From NCBI RefSeq assembly GCF_000384295.1, contig NZ_KB913037.1, forward strand, positions 6,759,533 to 6,823,532: a stretch of DNA of 64,000 nucleotides, in the 5' to 3' direction. The notes beneath the pieces were generated by a model. That model was not told the origin of the DNA, did no database searches, and saw nothing but the letters and a program-made list of their open reading frames with translations. Numbering within the stretch: position 1 is the stretch's first letter; every line of letters starts with the position of its first letter. Below are positions 17,436 to 27,501 of the stretch, piece by piece. The translations under genes were made by a program, and so were the position numbers. This DNA comes from Amycolatopsis balhimycina FH 1894. Lineage in GTDB: Bacteria > Actinomycetota > Actinomycetes > Mycobacteriales > Pseudonocardiaceae.

Positions 17436-18556
17436 CAGTGACCTTCACCGGAGGGGGCGCAGTGGCTCGGGGCGGGGGTGGGCGGAGCGGGGGGACCGGC
17501 GTTGGCTTCGCGGGCGGTGAGGGTGATCGCCCCGGCCGAAACGGCCGCGGCGAGCACCAGGATCGCCGCGGCGAGGGGGCGCCGGCGCCGGAACAGGTTC
17601 AGCGGGCTGCTGCGCTCGGGCAGTTCGAACGGGGTGATCTCGACCGGCGGCCGGGGTGGCCGCTCGCCGAGCTCACCGAGCGTGTCCACCTGGGGGAGCA
17701 GGGTGGTTTCGACGGCGGGGGGTTCCTGCGGCGTCCCCCGGCCGTCGGCGCGCAGTGCGGCGAGGGCGGCTGCGCCGAGCGCGGCGGTCGCTGGCGGAAC
17801 CGGTCCCGCGAACATCGGGCACGGCGGCCGGGCCGGCAGCGCGTGCGGGGGGACGTCGCCGCAGAAGACCACTCCGGCGAGGCCCTTCGGCGACGTCGAG
17901 GCCGCGCCGGCGAGGGCGAACAGGGTGCTGAGCGCGGCCGCCGGTGCCACGCCCTCGGCGCTCGCGCCGAGCTGCCAGCCGCTCGCGCCGGACGCCGTCG
18001 CCAGGGTGACGTTCACGCCGTCGGCGCCGAACTCGCACACCCCGGCGACCTGGGCGCCGGGACCGGGGACGGGCAGGTGCGCGCCCAGCGCGGCGATCGG
18101 GCCCGGGACCAGCGTGACGTCGGGGAACCCGGCGTCGGCCAGTGCCCGCCGCAGCACGTCACGGCGATAGCTGCCCCAGTCGCCGGGGTGGGTGAGCACC
18201 AGGTGGTGCGGGGCACCGCCGAAGAGGTGTGCGGCGTGCTCGGCGATCCCTTCGACGAGCACGGCGGTGAGCGTTTCGGGCGGGAACGGCTCCCCCTCGA
18301 CGAGCATCGGCACGTCGTCGCCGATCCGCCGGTGGAAGCCGGTGAGCAGCCGGGACGGGACGCCGGCGCCCGCCTGCGCGGCCGCGTCGCCGGTGAGCAG
18401 GTACCCCTCGTCGTCGAGGAACAGCGCGGACGCCGCGGCGGGGGATCGCTCACCCAGCCAGAGGGGTTCGGGCTCGCCCCAGCCGGGGCCTTGACGCCGG
18501 CAGGTGGCGGCGTGGGTCCGTCCCTGTGCCACATCGATCCCGAGGACGTAGGGCAA
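17432..18556 (-). CDS. membrane-anchored Hsp70-like ATPase
   Basis: A 374-residue protein with an actin/Hsp70-type N-terminal fold: phosphate-1 motif LGIDVAQGRTHAA, then GDAAAQAGAGVPSRLLTGFHRRIGD, and LVLTHPGDWGSYRRDVLRRAL as in DnaK-related proteins. The substrate-binding domain is missing; instead a proline-rich linker leads to one transmembrane helix (LAAAILVLAAAVSAGAITL) and a short cysteine-containing outer tail. TTG at 18556 is taken as start because AGGAGG stands nine bases upstream and the core begins there; in-frame residues farther upstream look non-coding. It overlaps the LuxR-type gene by 4 bp and diverges from iniB, which suggests a sensing role in the ini system. Confidence 0.82.
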   Translation of the reverse strand: MPYVLGIDVAQGRTHAATCRRQGPGWGEPEPLWLGERSPAAASALFLDDEGYLLTGDAAAQAGAGVPSRLLTGFHRRIGDDVPMLVEGEPFPPETLTAVLVEGIAEHAAHLFGGAPHHLVLTHPGDWGSYRRDVLRRALADAGFPDVTLVPGPIAALGAHLPVPGPGAQVAGVCEFGADGVNVTLATASGASGWQLGASAEGVAPAAALSTLFALAGAASTSPKGLAGVVFCGDVPPHALPARPPCPMFAGPVPPATAALGAAALAALRADGRGTPQEPPAVETTLLPQVDTLGELGERPPRPPVEITPFELPERSSPLNLFRRRRPLAAAILVLAAAVSAGAITLTAREANAGPPAPPTPAPSHCAPSGEGHC

Positions 18557-18857
18557 CGGCGCTTCCTCCTCACCTCGTGGGGCCGAACAGGGGCAGGGAA
18601 TCCCCCTAGGGCTCGGGGCATCCTCACCCAAACGGGTTAGTCAGGCAAGGGTCTGGAGGGATTTAACCCAACTGAGCGCGTCTCTGTTGAGCCCCTAACT
18701 CCCTAACGATGACATATCGATCCCCTATCGGCTGACCAGACTGCGACTCGGAGTGATCCCCGATGTGCGCTGGGGGACGGTCTCCCTACCTTGATGTCGG
18801 AGCACCGGTCCTTGCGGCCGTTGCCGTCCCCCGAACCACCGGATCTGGAGAAACCCC
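18557..18857. promoter_or_regulatory. divergent regulatory region between hsp70-like/luxR and iniB
   Basis: This 301-bp gap holds no gene and must contain promoters for both directions. A direct repeat CCCTAAC-T-CCCTAAC (18693-18707) and a related CCCCTATCGG (about 18721-18730) are candidate binding sites for the LuxR-type regulator. The iniB side ends with the SD CTGGAGAAA seven bases before ATG. The leftward gene has AGGAGG before its TTG. The region is less GC-rich than its surroundings (TTAACCC, CATATCGAT). Confidence 0.55.
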
Positions 18858-19865
18858 ATGGACTCCGTGCAGACGTTGCACGACTTCGCCCTCAACCTGC
18901 TCAACGACCCGACCGCGCTGGCGGCCTTCGGGACGGACCCGCAGGGCGTCCTCGCCGCCGCCGGTCTCGGCGACGTCAGCGCCGCCGACGTGCACGAGGT
19001 CATCCCGCTGGTGCTCGACTTCGTGCCGGTCGACAGCCTCCCGGCCGTGGGCGCGCTCCCGGCCGTCGGCGACCTCTCCTCGGTCGGCACCGACGCGGTC
19101 GGCATCCAGGGTGCGATCGACCAGCTCACCGCCCTCACCTCGGGTCTCGGCCTGCCCGCCACCTCGGCTCTGCCGGTCGTCGGCGAGCTGGGCACGGGCG
19201 AGCTGCCGGTCGTCGGCAACCTCGGCCTGCCCGCCGTCGCGGGCGTGGGCTCGCTCCCGGTCGTGAACGACCTCACCAACACCGCCGCCGGCGTGACCGC
19301 GCTGGCCGGCGACCCGACCGGCGCCTTCGGTGCCGCGGGCGACCTCGGCTCGAGCCTGGACGCGGTCCAGGTGGCCGGCAACCTCGTGTACTCGGTCACC
19401 GACGTCGACCACAGCGCCGCCGTCGGCGCGGTCGGCGAGGTCAGCGGCCTCGGCGAGAGCGTGCTGGGCAACGTCTCCAACAACGCGACCGCCCCGGTCT
19501 ACGAGGCCACCTCGCACGTCGGCGACGTCAGCGGTGACCTCACCCACACCGTCAACTCGGTCGTGGGCAACGTCGGCGACTTCTCCGGCATCCTCAAGGG
19601 CGCCGGCGACCTCGACGTGCAGCACGTCACCGGCGAGGTCACGAACGCCGTCCACGGCCTCGGTGGCGTCACCGACACCGTGACCTCCGTCACCGGCCTC
19701 AACGTGGACCACAACGTCGCGGGCCAGGTCGGCGACGTCGTCAGCGGCAACGGCTCGGCCGTCCACGACGTGGTCTCCAGCGTCTCCGACATCAGCCACA
19801 ACGCGCTGGGCAACCTGCACATCGGTGACATCGCGTCGCACAACGACATCCACATCGGGCACTGA
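18858..19865 (+). CDS. iniB: IniB N-terminal-domain protein
   Basis: A 335-residue protein. Residues 1 to about 55 (TLHDFALNLLNDPTALAAFGTDPQGVLAAAGLGDVSAADVHEVIPLV, described here in part) match the IniB N-terminal domain. The remainder is low-complexity, rich in Gly, Val, Ala, Asp and His, with repeated GxVGxVxGxL-like units, as in mycobacterial IniB. IniB is induced by cell-wall inhibitors; its molecular role is not established. There is no signal peptide. It is followed by the iniA and iniC homologues, and the divergent hsp70-like/luxR pair supports the assignment. Confidence 0.88.
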   Translation: MDSVQTLHDFALNLLNDPTALAAFGTDPQGVLAAAGLGDVSAADVHEVIPLVLDFVPVDSLPAVGALPAVGDLSSVGTDAVGIQGAIDQLTALTSGLGLPATSALPVVGELGTGELPVVGNLGLPAVAGVGSLPVVNDLTNTAAGVTALAGDPTGAFGAAGDLGSSLDAVQVAGNLVYSVTDVDHSAAVGAVGEVSGLGESVLGNVSNNATAPVYEATSHVGDVSGDLTHTVNSVVGNVGDFSGILKGAGDLDVQHVTGEVTNAVHGLGGVTDTVTSVTGLNVDHNVAGQVGDVVSGNGSAVHDVVSSVSDISHNALGNLHIGDIASHNDIHIGH

Positions 19866-19960
19866 TCCCCGAACGCCTCACAGGTGCCCGTCCCGCGGTC
19901 TGGGTGCGACCGCGGGACGGGCACCCGGTGTGCGTACGGGGAGTGAACCGGGGAAACTCC

Positions 19961-21748
19961 TTGGCTGTGAACGCCCCTGCTTGGCTCGAAGTGCTCAACG
20001 AGACCCTGGACGCGTGCCGCACGCACGGCCGCGCCGATCTCGCCGAGCGCCTGCGCAGACGCCGCGACGCCCCGTCCGGGCAGACCCGGCTCGGCGTGCT
20101 CGGCTTCCCCAAACAGGGCAAGGGATACCTGCTCAACGCCGTGCTGAACGCGCCGGTGTGCGCGGTCGGCGACGCCGCGACCCCCGCCGTGCCCACGGAA
20201 ATCACCTACTCGCCCGAACCCGCCGCGACCCTGGTCGGCCGGTCCCTCGAACGGATCCCCGTCGCGGTCGAACGGCTCACCGGCGAGCTCGGCGCCCGGC
20301 CCGCCGGCACGCTCAGCCGGGTCGAAGTCGGTGTGCCGCGCGAACTCCTCTCGGCCGGTCTCGTCCTGGTCGACACCCCGCCGGTCGGTGACCCGCGGTC
20401 ACCGCGGACCGCCGCCGCGCTGGACTTCCTCGCCGAAGCGGACGCTGTGATCATCGTCTCGGACGCGACCGCGCCGCTGAGCGCCGCCGAACTCGCGCTC
20501 GCACGGCATGTGCGTACTTGGTGCCCGCATGTCGTGTTGGCGCTCACGAAGATCGACGCCAGCCCCGGGTGGCGCGCGGTCGCCGAACGTGACCGCGGCA
20601 TGCTCGCCGAAGCGGGAGTCGACGCGCCCGTCTTGCCGGTTTCGGCCGTTGTGCGCCAAGCCGCCGCGAAGACCGGTGACGCGGATCTCAACGCCCGCTC
20701 GGGATTTCCCGAGCTGCTGGGCTGGATCGCCGAGCAGGCCGCGCGGCCGCCCGAGCAGTCCCGCGCGCTGCTCGCAGCGGTGGGCGTGCGCGCCGCCGCC
20801 GCCGAACTGGTCGAGTCGCTGCGCGACCGCGTTGATGCAGGCGCCCAAGACGCCGGGCTCGGCCAGGCCGCGCTGCTGCAGCGGGCGCAACGCCGCGCCG
20901 ACGACCTGCGGCGGCAGAACACCCGGTGGCAGAACCTGCTTTCCGACGAGATCACCGACCTGCTGTCCGACGCCGAGTACGACCTGCGCGAGCGGACCCG
21001 CAAGATCGTCAACACCATCGACCGGACCTTCGACGAGGGCGACCCGGCGAAGGTGTGGGACGAGTTCGCGCCGTGGCTGGACAACGCGCTGGCCGAGGCC
21101 GTCGACACCAACTACACGTGGCTGGCCGACCGGGCGGAGTGGATCGCGCAGGCGGTCGCCGCGTGCTTCGGCGCCCAGTACGACCGCGCGCTGCCCGACC
21201 TGCGGCTCGACGGCTCGGGCGTGGAAGACCTCGACGAGGTCCTGCGGCCGAAGATCGAGAAGTTCAAGATCGGGCAGCAGGCCTTCACCGGGCTGCGCGG
21301 GTCGTACGGCGGTGTGCTGATGTTCGGCCTGGTCACCAGTCTCGCCGGGCTGCCGCTGATCAACCCGGTCTCGCTCGGCGCCGGCGCGGCGTTCGCCGCG
21401 AAGACGATCAAGGACGAGGGCGGGATGCGGCTGCAGCGCCGCCAGGCCGTCGCCAAGCAGGCCGCCCAGCGGCACGTCGACGACGTCTTCCTGCGGTTCG
21501 GCAAGGAATCCCGCGACGCGATCCGCGTCGTGCAACGACGGCTGCGCGACCACTTCACCGGGCTGGCCGAAGAACTCGCCGACGAGCTGACGCGCGAACG
21601 CGAGACGATCCTGGCCGGCACGGCCGAGCGCGAGCGGCGGACCGGGCACATCCGCCGTGAGATCGACCGGCTCGCCGGGCTGCACCAGCGCGCGGGCGAG
21701 CTCGGCACGATCGCCGGGCGGCAGCAGCGGCGGGAGCTTTCGGCGTGA
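19961..21748 (+). CDS. iniA: IniA-like dynamin-family protein with degenerate GTPase motifs
   Basis: About 595 residues, dynamin-like. The G1 region reads GFPKQGKGYLLN: the final Ser/Thr of the GxxxxGK[S/T] loop is glycine. G3 reads VDTPPVGD instead of DTPG. G4 is intact (ALTKID). Downstream, LRGSYGGVLMFGLVTSLAGLPLINPVSLGAGAAF matches the membrane-associated part of mycobacterial IniA (given here only as a region near residues 445-480). IniA fissions or remodels membranes under cell-wall stress. The altered loop suggests weak or absent nucleotide hydrolysis here. The start is uncertain: TTG at 19961 fits the GGGGAA SD; GTG at 19967 is close. It overlaps iniC by 4 bp. Confidence 0.88.
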   Translation: MAVNAPAWLEVLNETLDACRTHGRADLAERLRRRRDAPSGQTRLGVLGFPKQGKGYLLNAVLNAPVCAVGDAATPAVPTEITYSPEPAATLVGRSLERIPVAVERLTGELGARPAGTLSRVEVGVPRELLSAGLVLVDTPPVGDPRSPRTAAALDFLAEADAVIIVSDATAPLSAAELALARHVRTWCPHVVLALTKIDASPGWRAVAERDRGMLAEAGVDAPVLPVSAVVRQAAAKTGDADLNARSGFPELLGWIAEQAARPPEQSRALLAAVGVRAAAAELVESLRDRVDAGAQDAGLGQAALLQRAQRRADDLRRQNTRWQNLLSDEITDLLSDAEYDLRERTRKIVNTIDRTFDEGDPAKVWDEFAPWLDNALAEAVDTNYTWLADRAEWIAQAVAACFGAQYDRALPDLRLDGSGVEDLDEVLRPKIEKFKIGQQAFTGLRGSYGGVLMFGLVTSLAGLPLINPVSLGAGAAFAAKTIKDEGGMRLQRRQAVAKQAAQRHVDDVFLRFGKESRDAIRVVQRRLRDHFTGLAEELADELTRERETILAGTAERERRTGHIRREIDRLAGLHQRAGELGTIAGRQQRRELSA

Positions 21749-22947
21749 CCCGGGACGTCCGCGACCTCCTGCACGCCGCGGCCGGGCTCTACCGGGACGA
21801 CCCGCGTGCTTCGGCGCTCCTGCACGACTGCCTGAACCGGCTGGAGCAGCCCCTGCGCGTCGCGTTCACCGGCGCGCCGTCGGCGGGGAAGACGACGCTC
21901 GCCGCCGCGCTGGGCGAATGGCCGACGCGCGCGCTGCGCGACCTCGTGCTGCTGGACGATCCCGGCCCGGGCGACGACGTCCCGGACGCGACGGTCCGGC
22001 TGGTCCGCCACCTCGAGCCGGACGAGCTCGCGGCGGCGCACCAGCCGGGCGGCTCGGCGTTCGCGCGGCAGAGCGCGGTCAACTCCGTGCTGGTGCTGTC
22101 GCGGGCGGACGAGGTCGGCGCGGGCCGGATCGATGCGTTGCTGACCGCGAAGCAACTCGCGCGGCGCGCGTGGCGCGAAGACCCGCTGTGCACCGGGTTC
22201 CTGGGCGTGATCGCCGTCGCCGGGCAGCTGGCGTACGGCGGCCGGTCGTTGCGTGACGACGAGTTCGACCTGCTGGCGGCGTTCGCCGCGGTGCCGCGCG
22301 AAGAGCTGGAACGGCACGTGCTTTCGGTGGACTCGTTCACCGATCCGGCGTTCCCGGGCCCGATCCCGGTCGAGACGCGGCGGTCGCTGGTGGTGCGGTT
22401 CGGGATGTTCGGCGTCCGGCTGGCCCTCACGCTGATCCGCACCGGCTGTGACGACCGCGTCAAGCTCTCGGCGGAACTGGTGCGCCGCAGCGGTCTCGGC
22501 GAACTGCGGGACACTCTGGCCGGCTGTTTCGTGGCACGGGCCGAGGCGCTGAAGGCGCGTACCGCGATCATCCGGCTGGAGGCGTTGCTGGCGGCCCAGC
22601 CCCGCCCGGGCGGCGACCGCCTGGTGTCCCGGGTGGAGCGCTTCGCCGCGGCTGCGCACGACTTCCGTGAACTGCGCCTGATCGCCGACATCCGCGGCGG
22701 CCGGACGGCGTTGTCCGGCGAGCCGGCGGAGGAGGCGGTCCGGTTGCTGGGCGCCCAGGGCACGGCGCCGGCGGACCGCCTCGGGCTGGAACCGGACGCG
22801 GACCCGGGCGAGATCTACGACGCGGGCCTCGACGCGTTGCGGCGCTGGCGGCACGAAGCGGAGCGACCGGACCGCCCGCACCCGGAACGCGCCGCGGCGC
22901 ACGTGGTCGTCCGGTCGGCCGAGGGACTGCTGGCGTTGTTCGGTTAG
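21745..22947 (+). CDS. iniC: IniC-like dynamin-family GTPase, shortened
   Basis: A 400-residue protein matching mycobacterial IniC over most of its length: FTGAPSAGKTTLAAAL (intact P-loop), VLVLSRADEVGAGRIDALL, and RFGMFGVRLALTLI. Mycobacterial IniC is about 490 residues; the missing part is mainly the stretch between the P-loop and G3, where only DLVLLDDPGPGDD remains. It is coupled to iniA (ATGA-type 4-bp overlap), which fits joint action at the membrane. In contrast to IniA here, its G1 motif is canonical, so nucleotide binding in this pair may rest mostly on IniC. Confidence 0.87.
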   Translation: MTRDVRDLLHAAAGLYRDDPRASALLHDCLNRLEQPLRVAFTGAPSAGKTTLAAALGEWPTRALRDLVLLDDPGPGDDVPDATVRLVRHLEPDELAAAHQPGGSAFARQSAVNSVLVLSRADEVGAGRIDALLTAKQLARRAWREDPLCTGFLGVIAVAGQLAYGGRSLRDDEFDLLAAFAAVPREELERHVLSVDSFTDPAFPGPIPVETRRSLVVRFGMFGVRLALTLIRTGCDDRVKLSAELVRRSGLGELRDTLAGCFVARAEALKARTAIIRLEALLAAQPRPGGDRLVSRVERFAAAAHDFRELRLIADIRGGRTALSGEPAEEAVRLLGAQGTAPADRLGLEPDADPGEIYDAGLDALRRWRHEAERPDRPHPERAAAHVVVRSAEGLLALFG

Positions 22948-23348
22948 AGAACCGCGGTCGCTTCGATCTCGACCAGGTGTTCGGGGACGTCCAGCGCCGC
23001 GACCCCGATCAGCGTGGCCGGCGGGCTCGCCTTGGTGTCCAGCTTCGCGGTCGCCCGGGCGATGCCGTCCAGCAGCGCGGGCATCTTGTCCGGCGTCCAG
23101 CCGGCGACGTAGAACGTCAGTTTCGCGACGTCGTCGAACGAGCCGCCGGCCCCGGCCAGTGCGGTGCCGACGTTGAGGTAACTCCGCTCGACCTGCGCGG
23201 CGAGGTCGCCTTCGCCGATCGTCTTGCCGTCGGCGCCCCACGCGACCTGCCCGGCGACGAAGACCAGCTTCGTCCCTTCGGCGACCGCGACCTGGTGGTA
23301 GACGTCGATTTCGGGCAGCCCAGCGGGGTTCACCAGGGTGACAGCCAT
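22944..23348 (-). CDS. RidA-family (YjgF/UK114) protein
   Basis: A 134-residue single-domain protein of the RidA family, which hydrolyses reactive enamine/imine intermediates or related small molecules. Motifs VFVAGQVAWGADGKTIGEGDLAAQ and the C-terminal ATLIGVAALDVPEHLVEIEATAV are typical. The canonical C-terminal arginine of RidA (as in PxR-x-x-x) is not evident at LIGV, so it belongs to a divergent subgroup and may lack classic activity. It is divergent from the HxlR gene and its stop overlaps the iniC stop (TTAG). Confidence 0.9.
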   Translation of the reverse strand: MAVTLVNPAGLPEIDVYHQVAVAEGTKLVFVAGQVAWGADGKTIGEGDLAAQVERSYLNVGTALAGAGGSFDDVAKLTFYVAGWTPDKMPALLDGIARATAKLDTKASPPATLIGVAALDVPEHLVEIEATAVL

Positions 23349-23369
23349 GTTCTCCTCCGTGATCTCTTG

Positions 23370-23386
23370 TGGTTACCCAGGAACCA
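23370..23386. promoter_or_regulatory. palindrome TGGTT-N7-AACCA in the ridA-hxlR intergenic region
   Basis: TGGTTACCCAGGAACCA lies between the divergent RidA and HxlR genes, 21 bp before the ridA start codon and 55 bp before hxlR. Its symmetry and position fit an operator for the neighbouring HxlR regulator. No experimental motif for this protein is known to me. Confidence 0.5.
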
Positions 23387-23441
23387 TAGGAGAGTGTGCG
23401 CTGACATGGAAGAACGCACTTTCCAGTGACAGGGGAACCTG

Positions 23442-23804
23442 ATGGTGACCAAGCAGGACACGGACCTTTCCCGCGCGGATTCGCTGGCGCGCGAGATCTT
23501 CTCCGACGTCGCCAACAAGTGGGCGTTCCTGATCATCGAGACCCTCGGCGAGCGCACGCTGCGCTTCAGCGAGCTGCGGAACCAGGTCGAGGGCATCAGC
23601 CACAAGATGCTGACCCAGAACCTGCGCATGCTGGAGCGCAACGGCCTGATCCAGCGTGAGGTGTACCCGACCGTGCCGCCGCGCGTCGAGTACACCCTCA
23701 CCGAGCCCGGTCAGGGCCTGCGCGCGACGGTCGACAGCATGTGCGGCTGGACCCAGCGGTACATCGAGGACATCGAAACCGCGCGGCTGCGCTTCGAAGG
23801 CTAG
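23442..23804 (+). CDS. HxlR-family winged-helix transcriptional regulator
   Basis: A 120-residue regulator of the HxlR family: SDVANKWAFLIIETLGERTLRFSELRNQVEGISHKMLTQNLRMLERNGLI is the typical winged helix (region about residues 20-70). There is no conserved N-terminal redox cysteine, so it is more likely ligand- than quinone-sensing. The SD AGGGGAA precedes the ATG. It is divergent from the RidA gene, which is its likely target. The stop shares CTAG with the convergent GH28 gene. Confidence 0.93.
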   Translation: MVTKQDTDLSRADSLAREIFSDVANKWAFLIIETLGERTLRFSELRNQVEGISHKMLTQNLRMLERNGLIQREVYPTVPPRVEYTLTEPGQGLRATVDSMCGWTQRYIEDIETARLRFEG

Positions 23805-25189
23805 ACCGGCTTTCCGTTCACCGTCACGTTCGAGAGCGTGACGTCCCGGGCGTTGCTGATCTGCGGCGCCGGGGTGTCGATGGTCGTGAACGAGCTGTTC
23901 GCCAGGCGGAACCCGGTCAGCGGGCTCTCCTCGGCCCCGCTGATCTTCAGCGCGAACGGCGAGTCGTCGAGGTGGACGTCACTGATCTCGATGTCGCGGA
24001 TCACCGGCTGCACGATCGGGCCGTAGCCCGGGCCGGTGAGGCTGTAGTTCATGTCGACGAAGATCGCGCCGCGGTCGACCGGGCCGCCGGTCAGCCGGCG
24101 CACGTGGATGTCCGAGACGACCCCGCCGCGCCGCGGGTTCGTCTTGACGTACACGCCGTAGAACGACTTGTACGATGAACCGGCGTGGATCCGGTTGTCC
24201 TGCGCGAAGACGTTGCGCACCCCGCCGGACATCTCGCTGCCGACGGTGATCGCGCCCCAGCGGCCGTAGTAGTCGTTGTCCTCGATGACGATGTCCTCAC
24301 TCGGCACGCCGACGCGGCGGCCGTCGGTGTCGCGGCCGGACTTGATCACCGTACCGTCGTCGCCGGTGTCGAACGAGCAGCCGTGGATGTGCACGTCCGC
24401 GCAGCTTTCCGGGTCGACGCCGTCGACCATCGCGCCGCGGGAGTAGATCGTCACGTTCCGGACCGTGACGTTGCGGCACAGCACCGGGTGCACCGTCCAC
24501 ATCGCCGGGTTCCGCAGCGCGACGCCCTCGACCAGGACGTTGCGGCAGCGGTAGAACTGGATCAGGTTCGGCTTGAGGAAGTGCTTGTCGCCGAACACCC
24601 GCTGCGCCACCGGGACGCCGTCGGCCGCCTGCTGCTGCAGCCGATCCCAGTCGGGGCCGCGTTTGCCGTCGAAGTCGAACCACGGCCCGGCCGCCGCGTT
24701 GCCGTCGATGGTGCCGGATCCGGTGATCGCGACGTCGGTCTGGTCGATCGCGTAGAGGAACGGCGAGTAGTTGTGGCACTCGATGCCTTGCCAGCGGGTG
24801 AACACCACCGGCAGGTACGACGCGGCGTCGCTGCGGAAGCGGATCGTGCCGAGCACGTGAAGCTCCACTTTGGACAGCAAATGGATCTTGCCGGTGCGGA
24901 ACTTCCCGGCGGGCACCAGGACGCGGCCGCCGCCGGCGGCGTGGCACGCGGCGATCGCCGCCTTGAACGCGGGCGTGCAGTCGGCGGAGTTGTCGCCGAC
25001 CGCGCCGTAGGAGCGGATGTCGAACACCCGGTCCGGAAACGACGGCGGCGTGATCCGGCCGAGGATCTCCGGCACGCGTGCCCACGGGTCGTCGGCGGCC
25101 GATGCGCTCGCCGGTCCGAACACCGCGCCGGCGGCCAGCAGGCCGCCCGCCGCGCCCGCGGCCTTGAGGAAGTCGCGCCGACTGGTCAT
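23801..25189 (-). CDS. glycoside hydrolase family 28 (polygalacturonase-type), Tat-exported
   Basis: A 462-residue enzyme with a twin-arginine signal (SRRDFLKAAG) and a right-handed beta-helix. The GH28 N-terminal block FDIRSYGAVGDNSADCTPAFKAAI is present. The catalytic acids are in DPESCADVHIHGCSFDTGDDG, where DPES replaces the usual NTD, and VKTNP stands where RIK is usual; the GHG motif is not evident. The fold is clear, but the substrate may be a rhamnogalacturonan or related uronan rather than plain homogalacturonan. The start at 25189 has GGAGGA six bases upstream and begins the Tat signal. A palindrome lies just upstream. Confidence 0.9.
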   Translation of the reverse strand: MTSRRDFLKAAGAAGGLLAAGAVFGPASASAADDPWARVPEILGRITPPSFPDRVFDIRSYGAVGDNSADCTPAFKAAIAACHAAGGGRVLVPAGKFRTGKIHLLSKVELHVLGTIRFRSDAASYLPVVFTRWQGIECHNYSPFLYAIDQTDVAITGSGTIDGNAAAGPWFDFDGKRGPDWDRLQQQAADGVPVAQRVFGDKHFLKPNLIQFYRCRNVLVEGVALRNPAMWTVHPVLCRNVTVRNVTIYSRGAMVDGVDPESCADVHIHGCSFDTGDDGTVIKSGRDTDGRRVGVPSEDIVIEDNDYYGRWGAITVGSEMSGGVRNVFAQDNRIHAGSSYKSFYGVYVKTNPRRGGVVSDIHVRRLTGGPVDRGAIFVDMNYSLTGPGYGPIVQPVIRDIEISDVHLDDSPFALKISGAEESPLTGFRLANSSFTTIDTPAPQISNARDVTLSNVTVNGKPV

Positions 25190-25211
25190 CCGAGTCCTCC
25201 CGTGTCCGTCA

Positions 25212-25222
25212 TACATCATGTA
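25212..25222. promoter_or_regulatory. palindrome TACAT-C-ATGTA upstream of the GH28 gene
   Basis: A perfect 11-bp palindrome 23 bp before the GH28 start codon, within an AT-rich patch (ATACATCATGTACAGCATGC). The position overlaps the expected promoter, so it is a plausible repressor site for pectin-type induction. No regulator gene is adjacent. Confidence 0.45.
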
Positions 25223-25299
25223 CAGCATGCGATATGCCCGATAGTGCGGTCAAAAAAGTCCCGCTGACCGGTATTGACGCCCGGCGGGCCGTGGCGCAC

Positions 25300-25347
25300 C
25301 ATAGAGCAGTCTATGGCCACTGCGTCTATGACACAGTGCGGTCTATG
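25300..25347. promoter_or_regulatory. CATAGA/TCTATG operator cluster upstream of the acyl-CoA ligase
   Basis: CATAGA-N4-TCTATG (25300-25315) is a perfect inverted repeat, followed by two further TCTATG half-sites (25325-25330 and 25342-25347). The cluster ends 28 bp before the ligase start. The TetR regulator encoded at the end of this operon is the likely binder, giving autoregulation. Confidence 0.55.
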
Positions 25348-25375
25348 GTCCAGCGCCGGCCCGAAGGGGACTCCC

Positions 25376-26919
<1,544 letters not shown>

Positions 26920-26920
<1 letters not shown>

Positions 26921-27501
26921 TGCCGGCGGCGAACCGGCAGGCCTACTTCGCCAGCGCGCTCAAGGTGCTGGCGGAGCAGGGGTTCACCGGGCTGAACGTC
27001 GGCGCGCTGTGCCGCGACCTCGGGGTCACGAGCGGCTCGTTCTACCACCACTTCGGCGGCTGGCCGGGGTTCGTCGAGCAGCTGCTGGACCATTGGGAGA
27101 ACCGGCAGGTGCTCATCCTGCACGAGGGCAGCTTCGGCACGGGCGGACCCGCGGCGGACTTCGCGGCGCTGATGGACCTCACGCTCGGGCTGCCCCACGA
27201 GGCCGAGGCCGCGATCCGGGCGTGGGCGATGAACGACGAGACCGTCCGCGCGGCACAGAACCGCGTCGACTCCGCGCGGCTGCGGACGGTCGGCAAGGCG
27301 GTCGCGGGCATCGTCGGCGACCGCGCCGTGGCCCGGACGCTGACCGCGCTCGGGATGGCGATGCTCGTGGGGCACCAGCAGCTGGCGTCGGCGGGCGAGC
27401 ACGGCGAGCTGACGGCGCTGCTGGGGGAGTACACGCGGCTGGTGCACTCCCGCGCGAGCCAGGTGCGGACTAGGCGTTGCCGAGCACCCGCGTCACCGTG
27501 A
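26920..27501 (+). CDS. TetR-family transcriptional regulator
   Basis: A 193-residue TetR/AcrR regulator: FASALKVLAEQGFTGLNVGALCRDLGVTSGSFYHHFGGWPGFVEQLLDHW is the N-terminal helix-turn-helix. The C-terminal ligand domain is helical and unassigned. It is translationally coupled to the acyl-CoA ligase (TGATG), so it probably senses an acyl-CoA or its acid and represses the operon at the palindrome cluster at 25300-25347. The 3' end overlaps the convergent flavoprotein gene by 32 bp. Confidence 0.92.

Noticed and set aside
24185..25267. 360-codon frame antisense to the GH28 gene
   Set aside because: Its composition (Val/Asp/Arg/His shadow pattern) and lack of SD mark it as the complement of a clear Tat-exported enzyme.
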